Position numbers and translations under genes: made by a program. This document shows positions 1-10,669 of a stretch of 64,000 bases of DNA, piece after piece. This DNA comes from Pseudomonas benzenivorans. Its GTDB lineage: Bacteria; Pseudomonadota; Gammaproteobacteria; Pseudomonadales; Pseudomonadaceae. Within the stretch, counting starts at the first letter, position 1; each line of letters opens with the position of its first letter. The notes under the pieces are model-generated. The model saw only the letters and a list, made by a program, of their open reading frames with translations, made no database searches and was not told where the DNA came from. The stretch spans positions 3,596,001 to 3,660,000 of the forward strand of contig NZ_CP137892.1 in the NCBI RefSeq assembly GCF_033547155.1, given 5' to 3'.

Positions 1-1241
1 GCGATCCCCGGAGCGGCCGCGACCGCCTGGATCCGCGCCCCGGGCAAGGGCGCCCGCGGCGCCGGCGGCTCACTCGGCGCGGCGCCCGTCGGCGCCGCCA
101 TGCCGCCAGCCGGCAACGGCTCGACGGTTTCGCCGAGGCCCGCCTGCACGGCCGCCAGCAAGGCCGGCAGGGCATCGTCGGCGATATCCGGCTCGGCGCT
201 GAACTCCAGCTCCTGGCCGCGTCGCGCGCCCAGGCCGAGCAGCTTGCTCAGGCTCTTCACCGAGACGCCGGGGCCGGCCTCACCGACCAGGCGCACCCGT
301 ACTTCGCCGGCGAAGGCCTGGGCGATCTCGGTCAGCGCCTTGGCCGGGCGGGCATGCAGGCCATGGGCGTTGGCCAGGGTGACGCGCTGGCTGGGCCAGT
401 GCGCCGGCACCTCGCCGCCCAGCGCCTCGAGCACGCTGTGACTGGAGCAGGCCTCGCTGAAGGTCGCCGCGCGGCCGTCGATCAGCAGGTCGCAGAGGCG
501 CTCGAGCAGCTGCCGCGAGGCTTCGCCGATGCTGGCCAGGCAGAACAACCCTCTCAGCGGCTGCCCCTGCAACTGCAGCGGCCGCTGCGGCGTGACGAAG
601 GCCAGCCCGGGACGCAGCACGGCCTGCTCGCAGTGGATCCACCAGAGCCCGTTGCCCAACGGCAAGGGCGTGCGCTGGGTCAGGCCGGCGATAAAGCCAG
701 GCTCGACACAGGCGCCGCGCTTGAGCAGCTGGGCGCCATGCCAGAGCAGCTCGTCGAAGTCGGCGGCGGCCACGTCCAGGCCGATCAGCTGGCTGTCCAG
801 GGCCAGCTCCTGGGGCGCGCCCTGCAGCAGCGCGACTATCGCCTCGGGCTGCTGCGCCTCGCGCAGCGCCTGGCTGAGATCGCCCTCGCCGAGGGCGCGG
901 GTGAGCAGCTGCAGCAGGCGCAGGTGCTCGTCGGAGCGGGCGGCGATGGCGATGGCCAGGTAGACCCTCTGCCCATCGCCCCAGTCCACGCCATCGGGGA
1001 ACTGGATCAGGCGCACCCCGGTGCGGTAGACCTGATCGCGGGTTTCCGGGGTGCCATGGGGGATGGCGATGCCCTGGCCCAGGTAGGTCGAACCCTGCGC
1101 CTCGCGGGCCTGCATGCCGGCAAGATAGCCGGGCGCCACCAGCCCCTCGCCGACCAGACTGTCGGCCAGCATCGCCAGCGCCGCCGACTTGCTGGCCGCA
1201 CGGCCCCCCATCTGGATCTGCTTAGCATTCAATTCGAGCAT
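1..1241 (-). CDS. fruB: Fructose PTS multiphosphoryl transfer protein FruB (EIIA-HPr-EI), 5' part only
   Basis: This would pass phosphate from phosphoenolpyruvate to the fructose permease. About 413 codons are visible, and the gene runs off the left edge of the window. Reading from the ATG at 1241 (GGGGAGAG ribosome site just upstream), residues 1-140 form a fructose-type EIIA domain with the phosphorylated histidine H62 in AIPHGT. A linker domain follows, then an HPr domain near residues 283-375 with the active histidine at about 296 in GLHARPA. The enzyme I domain should begin at the window edge. The gene is divergent from fruR across a Cra-type operator, the usual arrangement for fructose-inducible fruBKA. 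fruK and fruA would lie beyond the edge. The family call is strong; only completeness is unknown. Confidence 0.9.
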   Translation of the reverse strand, partial: MLELNAKQIQMGGRAASKSAALAMLADSLVGEGLVAPGYLAGMQAREAQGSTYLGQGIAIPHGTPETRDQVYRTGVRLIQFPDGVDWGDGQRVYLAIAIAARSDEHLRLLQLLTRALGEGDLSQALREAQQPEAIVALLQGAPQELALDSQLIGLDVAAADFDELLWHGAQLLKRGACVEPGFIAGLTQRTPLPLGNGLWWIHCEQAVLRPGLAFVTPQRPLQLQGQPLRGLFCLASIGEASRQLLERLCDLLIDGRAATFSEACSSHSVLEALGGEVPAHWPSQRVTLANAHGLHARPAKALTEIAQAFAGEVRVRLVGEAGPGVSVKSLSKLLGLGARRGQELEFSAEPDIADDALPALLAAVQAGLGETVEPLPAGGMAAPTGAAPSEPPAPRAPLPGARIQAVAAAPGI

Positions 1242-1319
1242 AGGACTCTCCCCTGGCGACTGCGGCCGGCTGATGCAGGCGGCTCGCGACACCCTCGAGG
1301 ATAGCCGGCCAAGTCGCTT

Positions 1320-1335
1320 GCTGAATCGTTTCATC
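1320..1335. promoter_or_regulatory. Cra/FruR operator between fruB and fruR
   Basis: GCTGAATCGTTTCATC lies in the 169-base gap between the divergent fruB and fruR starts. It matches the imperfect palindrome bound by Cra/FruR proteins (enterobacterial form GCTGAAnCGTTTCA). Its place 79 bases upstream of fruB and 76 upstream of fruR suits repression of fruB, relieved by fructose 1-phosphate, and possibly autoregulation. Confidence 0.75.
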
Positions 1336-1410
1336 AAGTGCTGGCACGTTACCCCATAATCGGCGATCCTTGAAGCCCGATCGTCAGTCGCAAAATCCAG
1401 GACCATCGCC

Positions 1411-2412
1411 GTGAAGCTTTCCGATATCGCCCGTCTGGCCGGAGTCTCGGTCACCACTGCCAGTTACGTGGTCAATGGCCAGGCCGCCAAGCGGCGCATC
1501 AGCCCGGCCACGGTGCAGCGGGTGCTGGAGGTGGTCGAGGCCCACGGCTATCGCCCCGACCAGCAGGCCGCCGGCCTGCGCCGCGGCCAGAGCCGCTGCC
1601 TGGGATTCATCCTGCCGGACCTGGAGAACCCCAGTTACGCGCGCCTGGCCAAGCTGCTCGAACAGCGCGCACGCAGCAAAGGCTACCAACTGCTGATCGC
1701 CAGCTCCGATGACGACCCGCACAGCGAGCGCCAGTTGCTCGAACTGTTCCGCTCGCGGCGCTGCGATGCCCTGATAGTCGCCAGCTGCCTGCCCCAGGAC
1801 GACCCGGTCTACCGCCGCCTGGTCGCCGCCGGAGTGCCGGTGATCGCCGTCGACCGCGCCCTCGACCCGACCGCCATCCGCTCGGTGGTCAGCGACGACC
1901 GCCAGGCCGGCGCCCTGCTCACCGGCAGTCTGCTGCAACCGCCGCCGCGGCATATCGCCCTGCTCGGCGCGCGCGGCGAACTGGCGATCAGCCAGGCCCG
2001 CGAGCAGGGCTTCCGCCAGGCCCTCGAGGGCTTCGGCGGCACCGTCAGCGTCAGCCATGGCGAGCAGTTCAGCCGCGCCTGCGGCTACCGGCTGATGCGC
2101 GCCCTGCTGGCGGGGGACGGCGAGATGCCGGATGCATTGGTCACCACCGCCTACGTCCTGCTCGAAGGGGTGTTCGACGCCCTGCGCGAGCGGCACGCCC
2201 CAGTCGGTCAGGTCGAACCGCGCCTGGCGACCTTCGGCGACACCCAGCTGCTGGACTTCCTGCCGCAACGGGTCAATGCGATTTCCCAGCAGCACGCACA
2301 GATTGCCGAGCGGGTGCTGGACTGGGCGCTGCAGGCGATCGAGCAGGACCACTATCAGCCCGGCGTGGAAGCCATTCCGCGGGTGCTCAAGCAGCGCCAG
2401 GCAGCACAGTAG
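1411..2412 (+). CDS. fruR: Catabolite repressor/activator FruR (Cra), LacI family
   Basis: A 333-residue LacI/GalR regulator. The GTG start gives MKLSDIARLAGVS, the canonical helix-turn-helix opening. The hinge and effector domain follow, with FILPDLENPSYARLAK near residues 70-85 and the VVSDDRQAG motif near 165, both typical of Cra proteins that sense fructose 1-phosphate. It is divergent from fruB and a matching operator lies between them, so local control of the fructose phosphotransferase operon is the natural role. In pseudomonads this protein is thought to act mainly on the fru operon rather than globally; that is family knowledge, not visible here. Confidence 0.92.
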   Translation: MKLSDIARLAGVSVTTASYVVNGQAAKRRISPATVQRVLEVVEAHGYRPDQQAAGLRRGQSRCLGFILPDLENPSYARLAKLLEQRARSKGYQLLIASSDDDPHSERQLLELFRSRRCDALIVASCLPQDDPVYRRLVAAGVPVIAVDRALDPTAIRSVVSDDRQAGALLTGSLLQPPPRHIALLGARGELAISQAREQGFRQALEGFGGTVSVSHGEQFSRACGYRLMRALLAGDGEMPDALVTTAYVLLEGVFDALRERHAPVGQVEPRLATFGDTQLLDFLPQRVNAISQQHAQIAERVLDWALQAIEQDHYQPGVEAIPRVLKQRQAAQ

Positions 2413-2463
2413 GCACCCGCATCCGGCTGGCGCCGGGCGGGTAAATCGCCGATGCTTCAAGCT

Positions 2464-3246
2464 ATGCGCCTGATCGACACCCACACCCACCTGGACTTCC
2501 CCGACTTCGACGCCGACCGCGACGCGCTGCTGGCGCGCTGCCGCGCCCGGGGCGTGGAGCGCCTGGTGGTGCTCGGCGTGTACCGGGACAACTGGCAACG
2601 CCTGTGGGACCTGGTGCAGGGCGACAGCCGGCTGCACGCCGCCTTCGGCCTGCACCCGGCCTACCTCGACGCGCACCGCCCCGAGCATCTGGACGAACTG
2701 CGCGCCTGGCTGCAGCGCCTGGCCGGTCACCGGCAACTCTGCGCGGTCGGCGAATTCGGCCTGGACTACTTCCTCGAGCACCTCGACCGCCCGCGCCAGC
2801 AGGCGCTGTTCGAGGCGCAACTCGGCCTGGCCGCCGAGTTCGAGTTGCCGGCCCTGCTCCACGTACGCCGCGCCCACGCACCGACCATCGCCACCCTCAA
2901 GCGCTTCCAGCTCAAGCGCGGCGGCATCATCCATGCCTTCGCCGGCAGCTACGAGGAAGCCCGCGAGTACCTCAAGCTGGGCTTCAGGCTCGGCCTCGGC
3001 GGCGCGCCGACCTGGCCCCAGGCCAAGCGCCTGCGCAAGGTCCTGGGACAGCTGCCGGCCGAAGCCCTGGTGCTGGAGACCGACTCGCCGGACATGGCGC
3101 CGGCCATGCACCCCAACCAGCGCAACAGCCCGGAATATTTGCCCGACATCTGTGCCGAGCTGGCCCCGCTCGTGGGCCTGAGCCCAGACGAACTGGCCGC
3201 CACCAGCAGTCGTAACGCCTGCGAGCTGTTCGCCTGGCCCTCCTGA
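2464..3246 (+). CDS. TatD family metal-dependent hydrolase
   Basis: A TatD-type TIM-barrel metallohydrolase (DNase-like) of about 260 residues. The N-terminal LIDTHTHLDF carries the two metal-binding histidines. GEFGLDYF near residue 95 supplies the metal-bridging acid, LHVRRAH and IHAFAGS give further histidine ligands, and LETDSPD near residue 205 holds the catalytic aspartate. I prefer the ATG at 2464, which places the metal motif directly at the N terminus; an in-frame ATG at 2452 adds four residues. The gene follows fruR after a short gap and may be co-transcribed. Members are deoxyribonucleases or broader phosphoesterases, and the true substrate cannot be read from sequence. Confidence 0.88.
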   Translation: MRLIDTHTHLDFPDFDADRDALLARCRARGVERLVVLGVYRDNWQRLWDLVQGDSRLHAAFGLHPAYLDAHRPEHLDELRAWLQRLAGHRQLCAVGEFGLDYFLEHLDRPRQQALFEAQLGLAAEFELPALLHVRRAHAPTIATLKRFQLKRGGIIHAFAGSYEEAREYLKLGFRLGLGGAPTWPQAKRLRKVLGQLPAEALVLETDSPDMAPAMHPNQRNSPEYLPDICAELAPLVGLSPDELAATSSRNACELFAWPS

Positions 3247-3285
3247 CAGGCGCGAACACGCCCGCAGACGCGCGCATTCGCCCAA

Positions 3286-3319
3286 AGAACGAGGCCCGCC
3301 AAGGGGCGGGCCTCGTTCT
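3286..3319. terminator. Bidirectional hairpin between tatD and the chemoreceptor gene
   Basis: A perfect 15-base-pair stem (AGAACGAGGCCCGCC with its complement) around an AAGG loop sits between two convergent genes. There is no long T run on either side, so it may serve as a weak or protein-assisted terminator for both. Confidence 0.7.
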
Positions 3320-3333
3320 GGCAGACAACCGGG

Positions 3334-5364
3334 TCAGACCCGGAAGGCACCGATCAGCTGCTTGAGGTGCGAAACCTGCTCGGACAGCTCGCGACTGGAC
3401 TGCTCGGTCTGGCTGGCGCCCTCGGCGGTGCGCTCGCCGGCCTGATTGATCTGGACGATGTTCTGGTCGATATCCTGGGCCACCGCGGTCTGCTGCTCGG
3501 CCGCCGCGGCGATCTGCTGATTCTGGTCGACGATCATGCCCACCGCGGCGAGGATGTTTTCCAGCGCCTGCTGCACCTTGCCCGACTCGCCGACCGTGCC
3601 GTCGGCCATCTGGTGACTGACGCCCATGGCCTTGACCGCCGCGCCGACGCCGCCCTGCAGCTTGCTGATCATCGTCTCGATCTCTTCGGTGGACTGCTGG
3701 GTGCGCTTGGCCAGATTGCGCACCTCGTCGGCCACCACGGCGAAGCCGCGGCCCTGCTCGCCGGCCCGCGCCGCCTCGATGGCGGCATTGAGCGCCAGCA
3801 GGTTGGTCTGCTCGGCGATGCCCTTGATCACATCCAACACCTGGCTGATCGACGCACTGTCGCTGGCCAACTGGTTGATCACCGCCACCGACTGATCGAT
3901 CTCCCCCGCCAGGCGCCGGATGCTGCCGACCTGGGACTCGACCAGGGCCCGGCCGCTGACGGTTTCATTATTCACGCTTTGCGCACTGCCCACCGCGGCG
4001 GCGGCGCTGCGCGCCACTTCCTGGGCGGTGGCGGACATCTGATTCATCGCCGTCGCCACCTGTTCGATCTGACTGCGCTGGCCGGCGACCGCCTGGTTGC
4101 TCTCGCCGGAAACCCGCTCCACACGGCCGGCCTGGCGCTCGACCTCGGTCACGGTATGGCCGACACGCTCGATCAGGTGATGGATCTTCTTCACCGTCTC
4201 GTTGAACATCTGCCCGAGCTCGCCCAGTTCATCCTTGCTCTGCGCCTTGAAGCTGACCGTCATGTCGCCGCTGGCGACCTGGTCCATGACTTCGCCCAGG
4301 CTCTTGAGGGTCGTCCGGGTGGACACGTAAAAACCGCTGTAGAGGTAGAGGATCAACAGGAACACCACCACCAGCGCCACCGCCAGCAGCAGCATCTGCG
4401 CGCGGTTGTCCTGCAGGCGCGCCTGCAGCTGCTCGTCGAGGAAGGCCAGCACCGCATCGTTGAACTCATAGGTCCTGCCCATCTGCGCACTGACCTGGTC
4501 GTAGAACTGCTGCCACGGCATGTCCAGACTGTCGGCGACTATCACCTTGTCCTCGAACAGCAGGGCGCTGTCCTTCAGGGTCGCCAGGCTGGCCTCTGCC
4601 AGGCCGGCCAAGGCCGCGCGTGCGCCAGGGCTGGCGCTCAGCGCGTCCTGCAGATTGAGCCCGTATTCCGCATGGACTTTCTCCAGCTCCAGCAACAGCT
4701 CGTCGAACTGGGTGCTCGCCGCCGAATTGAGGAAGCCCTGCCCCAGGGAATAGGCGCCCGTGGCCCGTCCGTCACGCAGCGGCTCGGTCACCATGGGCGT
4801 CACCACGGTGACCAGCTCGGTCATCTGCCGCACTTCACGCTGGCGGTCCTGGCTCAGCCCCGCCTGGCTGGCGACCAGCTTGATGAATACCTGGGAGCTG
4901 CCCAGCAGCTGCCTGGCCATCGCCGTCTTGCCCTGCAACGAGGTTTCCTGCTGCACGGCCTGCAGGCCGGCCATGAGCTCGTCGCGCTTGGCCTCGAACT
5001 CCTCGACTTGCTCGGCATCCCGAACCACGGGCGCCAGCGCCTTCAGGGCAGTCCCCAGGCGAGTCTGCAACTGGCCGATGCGATTCTCGAGATCCCCGGC
5101 CTGACCGGATTGCCCGATCATCTCGTTGATCTTCACCAGGTCGGCAAAGCTTTCCAGGTCGCGGCGCAGCGACAGGCTGGCACCCAGCAGGTCGAGACTG
5201 GCAAGGGCCGCCTGGGTGCCGACGAATTGACGATAGGAGTCGCGCACCAGGTAGAAGTTGGTCACCAGCATGGGCAGGAAGAACAAGACGCTGATCAGGC
5301 TGAACTTCATGCCGAAGCTGAGGCGGTTCATCAGCGCGATGGCTGGATACAAAACGGTCTTCAC
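3334..5364 (-). CDS. Methyl-accepting chemotaxis protein
   Basis: A 676-residue transmembrane chemoreceptor. It has a first membrane helix near residues 18-40, a periplasmic sensing region to about 320, and a second membrane helix near 322-348 ([18 protein letters not shown]). A HAMP domain and the methyl-accepting signalling hairpin follow, whose tip [20 protein letters not shown] is the conserved CheA/CheW contact. The periplasmic part is helical and has no recognisable Cache/PAS motif, so the ligand is unknown. It ends in LIGAFRV without a CheR-tethering pentapeptide. It is single, with no che genes nearby. A chemoreceptor gene next to ampE also occurs in P. aeruginosa, as far as I recall. 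Confidence 0.93.
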   Translation of the reverse strand: MKTVLYPAIALMNRLSFGMKFSLISVLFFLPMLVTNFYLVRDSYRQFVGTQAALASLDLLGASLSLRRDLESFADLVKINEMIGQSGQAGDLENRIGQLQTRLGTALKALAPVVRDAEQVEEFEAKRDELMAGLQAVQQETSLQGKTAMARQLLGSSQVFIKLVASQAGLSQDRQREVRQMTELVTVVTPMVTEPLRDGRATGAYSLGQGFLNSAASTQFDELLLELEKVHAEYGLNLQDALSASPGARAALAGLAEASLATLKDSALLFEDKVIVADSLDMPWQQFYDQVSAQMGRTYEFNDAVLAFLDEQLQARLQDNRAQMLLLAVALVVVFLLILYLYSGFYVSTRTTLKSLGEVMDQVASGDMTVSFKAQSKDELGELGQMFNETVKKIHHLIERVGHTVTEVERQAGRVERVSGESNQAVAGQRSQIEQVATAMNQMSATAQEVARSAAAAVGSAQSVNNETVSGRALVESQVGSIRRLAGEIDQSVAVINQLASDSASISQVLDVIKGIAEQTNLLALNAAIEAARAGEQGRGFAVVADEVRNLAKRTQQSTEEIETMISKLQGGVGAAVKAMGVSHQMADGTVGESGKVQQALENILAAVGMIVDQNQQIAAAAEQQTAVAQDIDQNIVQINQAGERTAEGASQTEQSSRELSEQVSHLKQLIGAFRV

Positions 5365-5598
5365 AAAGACGCCCCCAGTTCTAGTTGTTTTGTGCTGCTT
5401 GGCGGCTCGCCACGCCGCGCTGCTCGACGCGGCCGGCCGACGACCGGCGCGAGAGGCACATGGCCAGCCGCCCCGCCGAGCGTCTTATATACCTCTTATC
5501 GACGCGCTTCTCTGTAACTTAAGGTTAAGCGCGGTGCCGGGAGCATCGAGGGCAAAGGGGGAAGTTGGCCGGCCCGAGTCAGGCGCCGGCCGGGGGAA

Positions 5599-6435
5599 CT
5601 AGAGGAACAGCGTCCACAGGGCGAATAGCGCATACCAGAGCACGGCGGCGCGCACCAGCAGTTGCCAGAGGCTGTCCAGGCTGCCGACCCCGGCGGCACC
5701 GAGCTCCGGCGCCGGTATCTCACAGGCCACGCGCCCCACATTGATCACCAGCTGTGCGGCGGAAATATCCCAACTCAGCAACTCGTGCAGCAACGCCCGA
5801 TTGACCGCAACGAAGTTGCCGACCAGGGCGAAACTCGCCGCCAGCACCCGCGCCGGCAACCAGTCGAAGGCATGGCGCAGATGCACCGCCCGCTCGCGCA
5901 AGGCCGGCTGCTCGGCATGCTCGCCGAGCAGGGCCAACAGACGATAAGCCAACGCCGCCAGGGGGCCGAGCAAGGCATACCAGAAGATCACCGCAAAGAA
6001 GCTCTGATAGGCCTGCCAGAGCATGTGCCCCTGCACCTGCTGCAGCAGTGCGCCCTCGCTATCGGCCTCCAGGGCCAGATCGCGACGGGCCACCAGGTAC
6101 GCCGCCTCGCTATCGCCGCGCCGCCAGCTGTCGCGGAAAGGGCCGAGCGCCGCCAACAAGTCGCCCCGCCCTAGGCTGTAGATCAGCACCAGCAGGTGCA
6201 CCGGCAGCGCCAGCCAACCGTAGGCCAGCGGCTCGAGCAGCGACAGCAGCAGGGTCAGGCCCGCCAACGGCAGCACCACCAGAAGCACGATCCCCAACCA
6301 GGGGCTCTCGACGAAGTCCGGCTGCCGCTCGGCCTTCGCCAGCAAGCGCAGCCAGGGTCCGTCCTGCTGGATCGCATGGCGCCATGCCGAGAACTTCTCG
6401 ACCCATAGCACCAGCAACAGCACCAGAAAAGTCAT
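5599..6435 (-). CDS. ampE: AmpE, inner-membrane regulatory signalling protein
   Basis: A 278-residue integral membrane protein with the N-terminal hydrophobic stretch MTFLVLLLVLWVEKF and several further membrane segments. DSEGALLQQVQGHM and SFFAVIFWYALLGP are typical of AmpE/CobD-like proteins. The start ATG overlaps the end of ampD by four bases, showing translational coupling. In enterobacteria and pseudomonads ampDE affect AmpC beta-lactamase induction through muropeptide recycling. AmpE itself has no defined biochemical activity; a sensor or carrier role has been proposed. Confidence 0.9.
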   Translation of the reverse strand: MTFLVLLLVLWVEKFSAWRHAIQQDGPWLRLLAKAERQPDFVESPWLGIVLLVVLPLAGLTLLLSLLEPLAYGWLALPVHLLVLIYSLGRGDLLAALGPFRDSWRRGDSEAAYLVARRDLALEADSEGALLQQVQGHMLWQAYQSFFAVIFWYALLGPLAALAYRLLALLGEHAEQPALRERAVHLRHAFDWLPARVLAASFALVGNFVAVNRALLHELLSWDISAAQLVINVGRVACEIPAPELGAAGVGSLDSLWQLLVRAAVLWYALFALWTLFL

Positions 6436-6995
6436 AACGCCTCCTTCTTATCCTTCAGCGCGGCGCGCAACCGCGGCCAGTCGAAAGCCGGACCGGGATC
6501 GGTCTTGCGGCTCGGGGCTATGTCGCTGTGTCCACAGATGCGCTCCGGGGCGAGTGCCGGGTAGCCCCTTCGCAGCGCGTGGATCAACGCCGGCAGCGCG
6601 ACATACTGGGCCTCGCTGTAGGGCGTCTCGTCGGTGCCTTCCAGCTCGATACCCAGGGAAAAATCGTTGCAGTTCTCGCGCCCCTGGAAGCTGGACTGGC
6701 CGGCATGCCAGGCCCGCTCGTTGCAGGAGACGAACTGGGTAATGGCGCCGTCGCGCTCGATCAGGAAATGCGCCGAGACCTGCATCGCCGCGATGCTCGC
6801 AAAGTAGGGATGCTCGTCGGCCGACAGGCGATTCTGGAAGAACGCCTGGACCTTGCCGGTGCCGAACTGGCCCGGCGGCAGGCTGATGTTGTGGATCACC
6901 AGCAGGGACACCTCTCCCTGCGGGCGTGCGTTGAAGTTGGGCGAGGGGCAGTGGCGAATGCCCGAGCACCAGCCACTGCGAGGATCCAGCTGCAT
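6432..6995 (-). CDS. ampD: AmpD, 1,6-anhydro-N-acetylmuramyl-L-alanine amidase
   Basis: A 187-residue cytosolic zinc amidase that cleaves the stem peptide from anhydromuropeptides during cell-wall recycling, which keeps the AmpR inducer low. The zinc ligands expected for the family are present: H35 (VIHNISLP), H156 (CGHSDIAP) and D166 (KTDPGPAF), with a catalytic glutamate in GIELEG near residue 117. There is no signal peptide, which separates it from the periplasmic AmpDh2/AmpDh3 paralogues. It is first in an operon with ampE, overlapping by four bases. Confidence 0.95.
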   Translation of the reverse strand: MQLDPRSGWCSGIRHCPSPNFNARPQGEVSLLVIHNISLPPGQFGTGKVQAFFQNRLSADEHPYFASIAAMQVSAHFLIERDGAITQFVSCNERAWHAGQSSFQGRENCNDFSLGIELEGTDETPYSEAQYVALPALIHALRRGYPALAPERICGHSDIAPSRKTDPGPAFDWPRLRAALKDKKEAL

Positions 6996-7088
6996 AACGG
7001 CTCCTTGAACGAGCCTCCACTCTAGAGCAGCCCTGCGGCGCGGCCAAGCCTTGCTTGGTGGAATGGCAATGCCGACGCCGCCGCAGGA

Positions 7089-9389
7089 TCAGGTGCCCTT
7101 GAGCCTGCGCAGGTTACCGATCACCGATTCCAGGGCCCGGTCGAACAACAGCGCGTCATCGAGCAGGCGGATGGCGCAGCGGCGAAACTCCACGGCCAGC
7201 CCCATACGGGTTTTCTCCAAGACCTTCATGCCGGTGCGATTGACGAAGATGTACTTGCCGGTCGGCTTGATCACCGCCGCCAGCTTGCAGCGCAACTTAT
7301 GCTCATCGTCTTCCTGGAACTCGACCCAGCTGCCCACGCGCAGGTTGTCCACCTGCAGCAACGACTCGTCATCGTCCGGCAGGGTCACCTCCGGCTCCGT
7401 TGAGCGCTGCTGGCCGGGTGCCTGCAAAACGATCTCTTCGACCACGGCGACCATCGGCAACGCCTCGGCCTCCGGCTCCTCATCCTCATTCGGCAGCTCC
7501 AGCAGCGGCAGGTCGATGCCGACCTCGGCCAGGGCCGCGCGCTGCTCTTCGTCCAGCTCCGCCTCGACCTCGACCAGGGGCTGCTTGAATCGCTGGAACG
7601 CCTGCACATGCAGTGCCTCCAGCTGACCGAAGAACTCGCCGGTGGAGAACGGATCGAACGCCGCGCTGGCCATGCCCTCGCGCAGGGCCTTGAGCAGCCC
7701 GGGCACCAGCTCCAGCAGGCGCAAACGCGCCTCCGGATCCTCGTGGGGCGTCACGCTCCACACCAGGTCGTCCATGGTCGCCAAGGCCGCCTGCCATTCG
7801 GCCGACTCCACACCGTGCTTCAGGCAGGTCAGCAGCAGCACCTTGCTCCAGGCCTCCTGCAACAGACGCACCACCACCTCCGGCAGGGTCTTGCCGAGCA
7901 GCCGCTCATTCAGCGCCTGCTCGACCTGGCGCCGAGCCAGCTCGGCCCGGGCACTGCCCTCTTCGGCATCGCGGGTACGCTGCTCGAGCAGTTCGCTACG
8001 CCGACGCTCGTCGCCGGTGAATGCGAGAAAGTCGGCGAGCAACTCGGAAAAGATCGCGGGGTCATCGACGAAATCGTTGAGCAGGCGCTGCACCACCTGC
8101 TCGATCTTCTGGTACAGGCTGTCGCGCTGAGCGTCGTCCTGTTCGCTCCAGCCCAACGCCGCCGAGGCGATCTCGTTGAGCAGGCGGCGCGCCGGGTGGC
8201 TGCCACGGCCGAAGAAGGTCTTGTCGAGTACCGCGACCTTGAGCATCGGGATCTGCAACCGCCCGATCAGCGCCTTCAACGAATCCGGCAGGGTGCGATC
8301 GTCGAGGATGAACTCGAACAGCATCGCCACCAGATTGATCACATCCTCATCGACTTCACCGACCACCCGGGCCTTGCCGCTCTTGGCGCTGGCGCGGCTG
8401 AGCAGGCTACCCAGCTGCTCGCGCAGGTCGAAGTCATCGCTGGCCTGGGCCGGCGCACGCTGCTGCATGTAGGACAGCAAGCGCATCAGGTCATGACTGG
8501 AGATAGGCTGAGCACCGGCCGGCGTCTCGCGCAGCGGAACGACGCTGCCACGGGCCTGGGACAGCAGCTGCTGCAGCGCACCGAAGACTTCCTGCACGCT
8601 CTGTTCGTCGTAGTCGCCGGCGGCCGGCGCACCGCCCGCCTCACGCTCGCCCTGCATCGAGCCAGCCGGGCGCCCGGTCTGGCGGCGCACCGGCGCCGAC
8701 TTCAGCTCCGGCAGCACGCCCGCGGCGGCAAGCGCCTGATTGGCCTCGGCATACAGCTGATCGAGGTCCCCCAGCACATACTTCTCGAACAATTTGAAGA
8801 TGATCAGCTTGACCTTGATCTCCACGCCCAGGCCGCTGCAGGCCTCCAGGAAGAACTCGCAGAGCGCGGTGGGGCCGAGGGGGTTGCTGCGATCGTCGAG
8901 CTTCTTGCTGACCAGGGCATTGAGCCGCGTGCTCAGGTGGCCGACCGCCATGCTGTCACGGCTCATGACCTTGGCGACCATGGCGTCCAGCGCCACCGTC
9001 TCCTCCAGCTCGTCGTTCTGCACCAGGGACAGGCTGTCGAAGGACACCGCATCCAAGGCTGGGGGCGTACCGACCTCGTACTGATTGAGGCTGGAGAAGG
9101 ACTCGAAGACCTTCTGCAGGAAGCCGCGTTCGATATTCTTGCGTTTCAGCCGCAGATCGCGCATGGCCTCGAAGAAGGCATTCTGCTCGGAGTTGCTGGT
9201 GGCCCGGTCGGCCATCTCGAACAAGGTATCGTCGGCATTGTCGAACAACGCCTGCAGTGCCTGTTTGAGCTGTTGCGCAGCCTTGTCACGCACCTGGATG
9301 AGCGCCACGGGCAGTCTTCCTACCGGCGAAGTGGGCGATTGCGCAGAGGCCACCTTGCTCAGGTGCACCACTTTCGCATCAGTCTTCAT
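7089..9389 (-). CDS. DUF1631 family protein (paralogue A)
   Basis: A 766-residue soluble protein of unknown function. Residues 30-230 are helical, 230-300 are low-complexity, and residues 350-405 carry the most conserved block (EFILDDRTLPDS, then HPARRLLN). A charged coiled region near 480-520 follows. Residues about 680-735 look like a small beta barrel (GSWVEFQ, then IFVNRTG), which resembles a PilZ-like or SH3-like module in pattern; this is inference. It has no signal peptide or membrane segment. An AGGAGG ribosome site precedes the ATG. It is divergent from nadC. A clear paralogue lies at 21385-23769. No enzymatic motif was recognised. Confidence 0.85.
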   Translation of the reverse strand: MKTDAKVVHLSKVASAQSPTSPVGRLPVALIQVRDKAAQQLKQALQALFDNADDTLFEMADRATSNSEQNAFFEAMRDLRLKRKNIERGFLQKVFESFSSLNQYEVGTPPALDAVSFDSLSLVQNDELEETVALDAMVAKVMSRDSMAVGHLSTRLNALVSKKLDDRSNPLGPTALCEFFLEACSGLGVEIKVKLIIFKLFEKYVLGDLDQLYAEANQALAAAGVLPELKSAPVRRQTGRPAGSMQGEREAGGAPAAGDYDEQSVQEVFGALQQLLSQARGSVVPLRETPAGAQPISSHDLMRLLSYMQQRAPAQASDDFDLREQLGSLLSRASAKSGKARVVGEVDEDVINLVAMLFEFILDDRTLPDSLKALIGRLQIPMLKVAVLDKTFFGRGSHPARRLLNEIASAALGWSEQDDAQRDSLYQKIEQVVQRLLNDFVDDPAIFSELLADFLAFTGDERRRSELLEQRTRDAEEGSARAELARRQVEQALNERLLGKTLPEVVVRLLQEAWSKVLLLTCLKHGVESAEWQAALATMDDLVWSVTPHEDPEARLRLLELVPGLLKALREGMASAAFDPFSTGEFFGQLEALHVQAFQRFKQPLVEVEAELDEEQRAALAEVGIDLPLLELPNEDEEPEAEALPMVAVVEEIVLQAPGQQRSTEPEVTLPDDDESLLQVDNLRVGSWVEFQEDDEHKLRCKLAAVIKPTGKYIFVNRTGMKVLEKTRMGLAVEFRRCAIRLLDDALLFDRALESVIGNLRRLKGT

Positions 9390-9499
9390 TGCAAGCCTCC
9401 TGCAGACCGCACCTCAAAGGCACGCCGATCTGCACAGCGATCAACTGGGCGTCATCCGTAACGTCAAGGTCCTGGCGCCAACAATCCAAAAGTAAAGCC

Positions 9500-9527
9500 A
9501 TTATAGGGACGCCCCCGAGCGCACCAA
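9500..9527 (-). promoter_or_regulatory. Candidate sigma-70 promoter of DUF1631 paralogue A
   Basis: On the minus strand, TTGGTG (9522-9527) is separated by 16 bases from a perfect TATAAT (9500-9505). Transcription would start near 9493, leaving a leader of about 100 bases. The -35 element matches only half of the consensus. Confidence 0.5.
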
Positions 9528-9568
9528 GCAGCCTTCTCTTGCAGATATGACCCAGGTCACAGATGTAA

Positions 9569-10669
<1,101 letters not shown>

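Noticed and set aside
3367..5517. Long open frame (716 codons) opposite the chemoreceptor gene
   Set aside because: It is an antisense shadow caused by GC-rich codon bias; the opposite frame has full chemoreceptor motifs. The same holds for the long frames opposite clpB, ileS, murJ, both DUF1631 genes and nadE.
5567..5591. GGCCGGC...GCCGGCC palindrome downstream of ampE
   Set aside because: Possible ampE terminator, but the stem is short, the loop long and no T run follows, so it was not listed.
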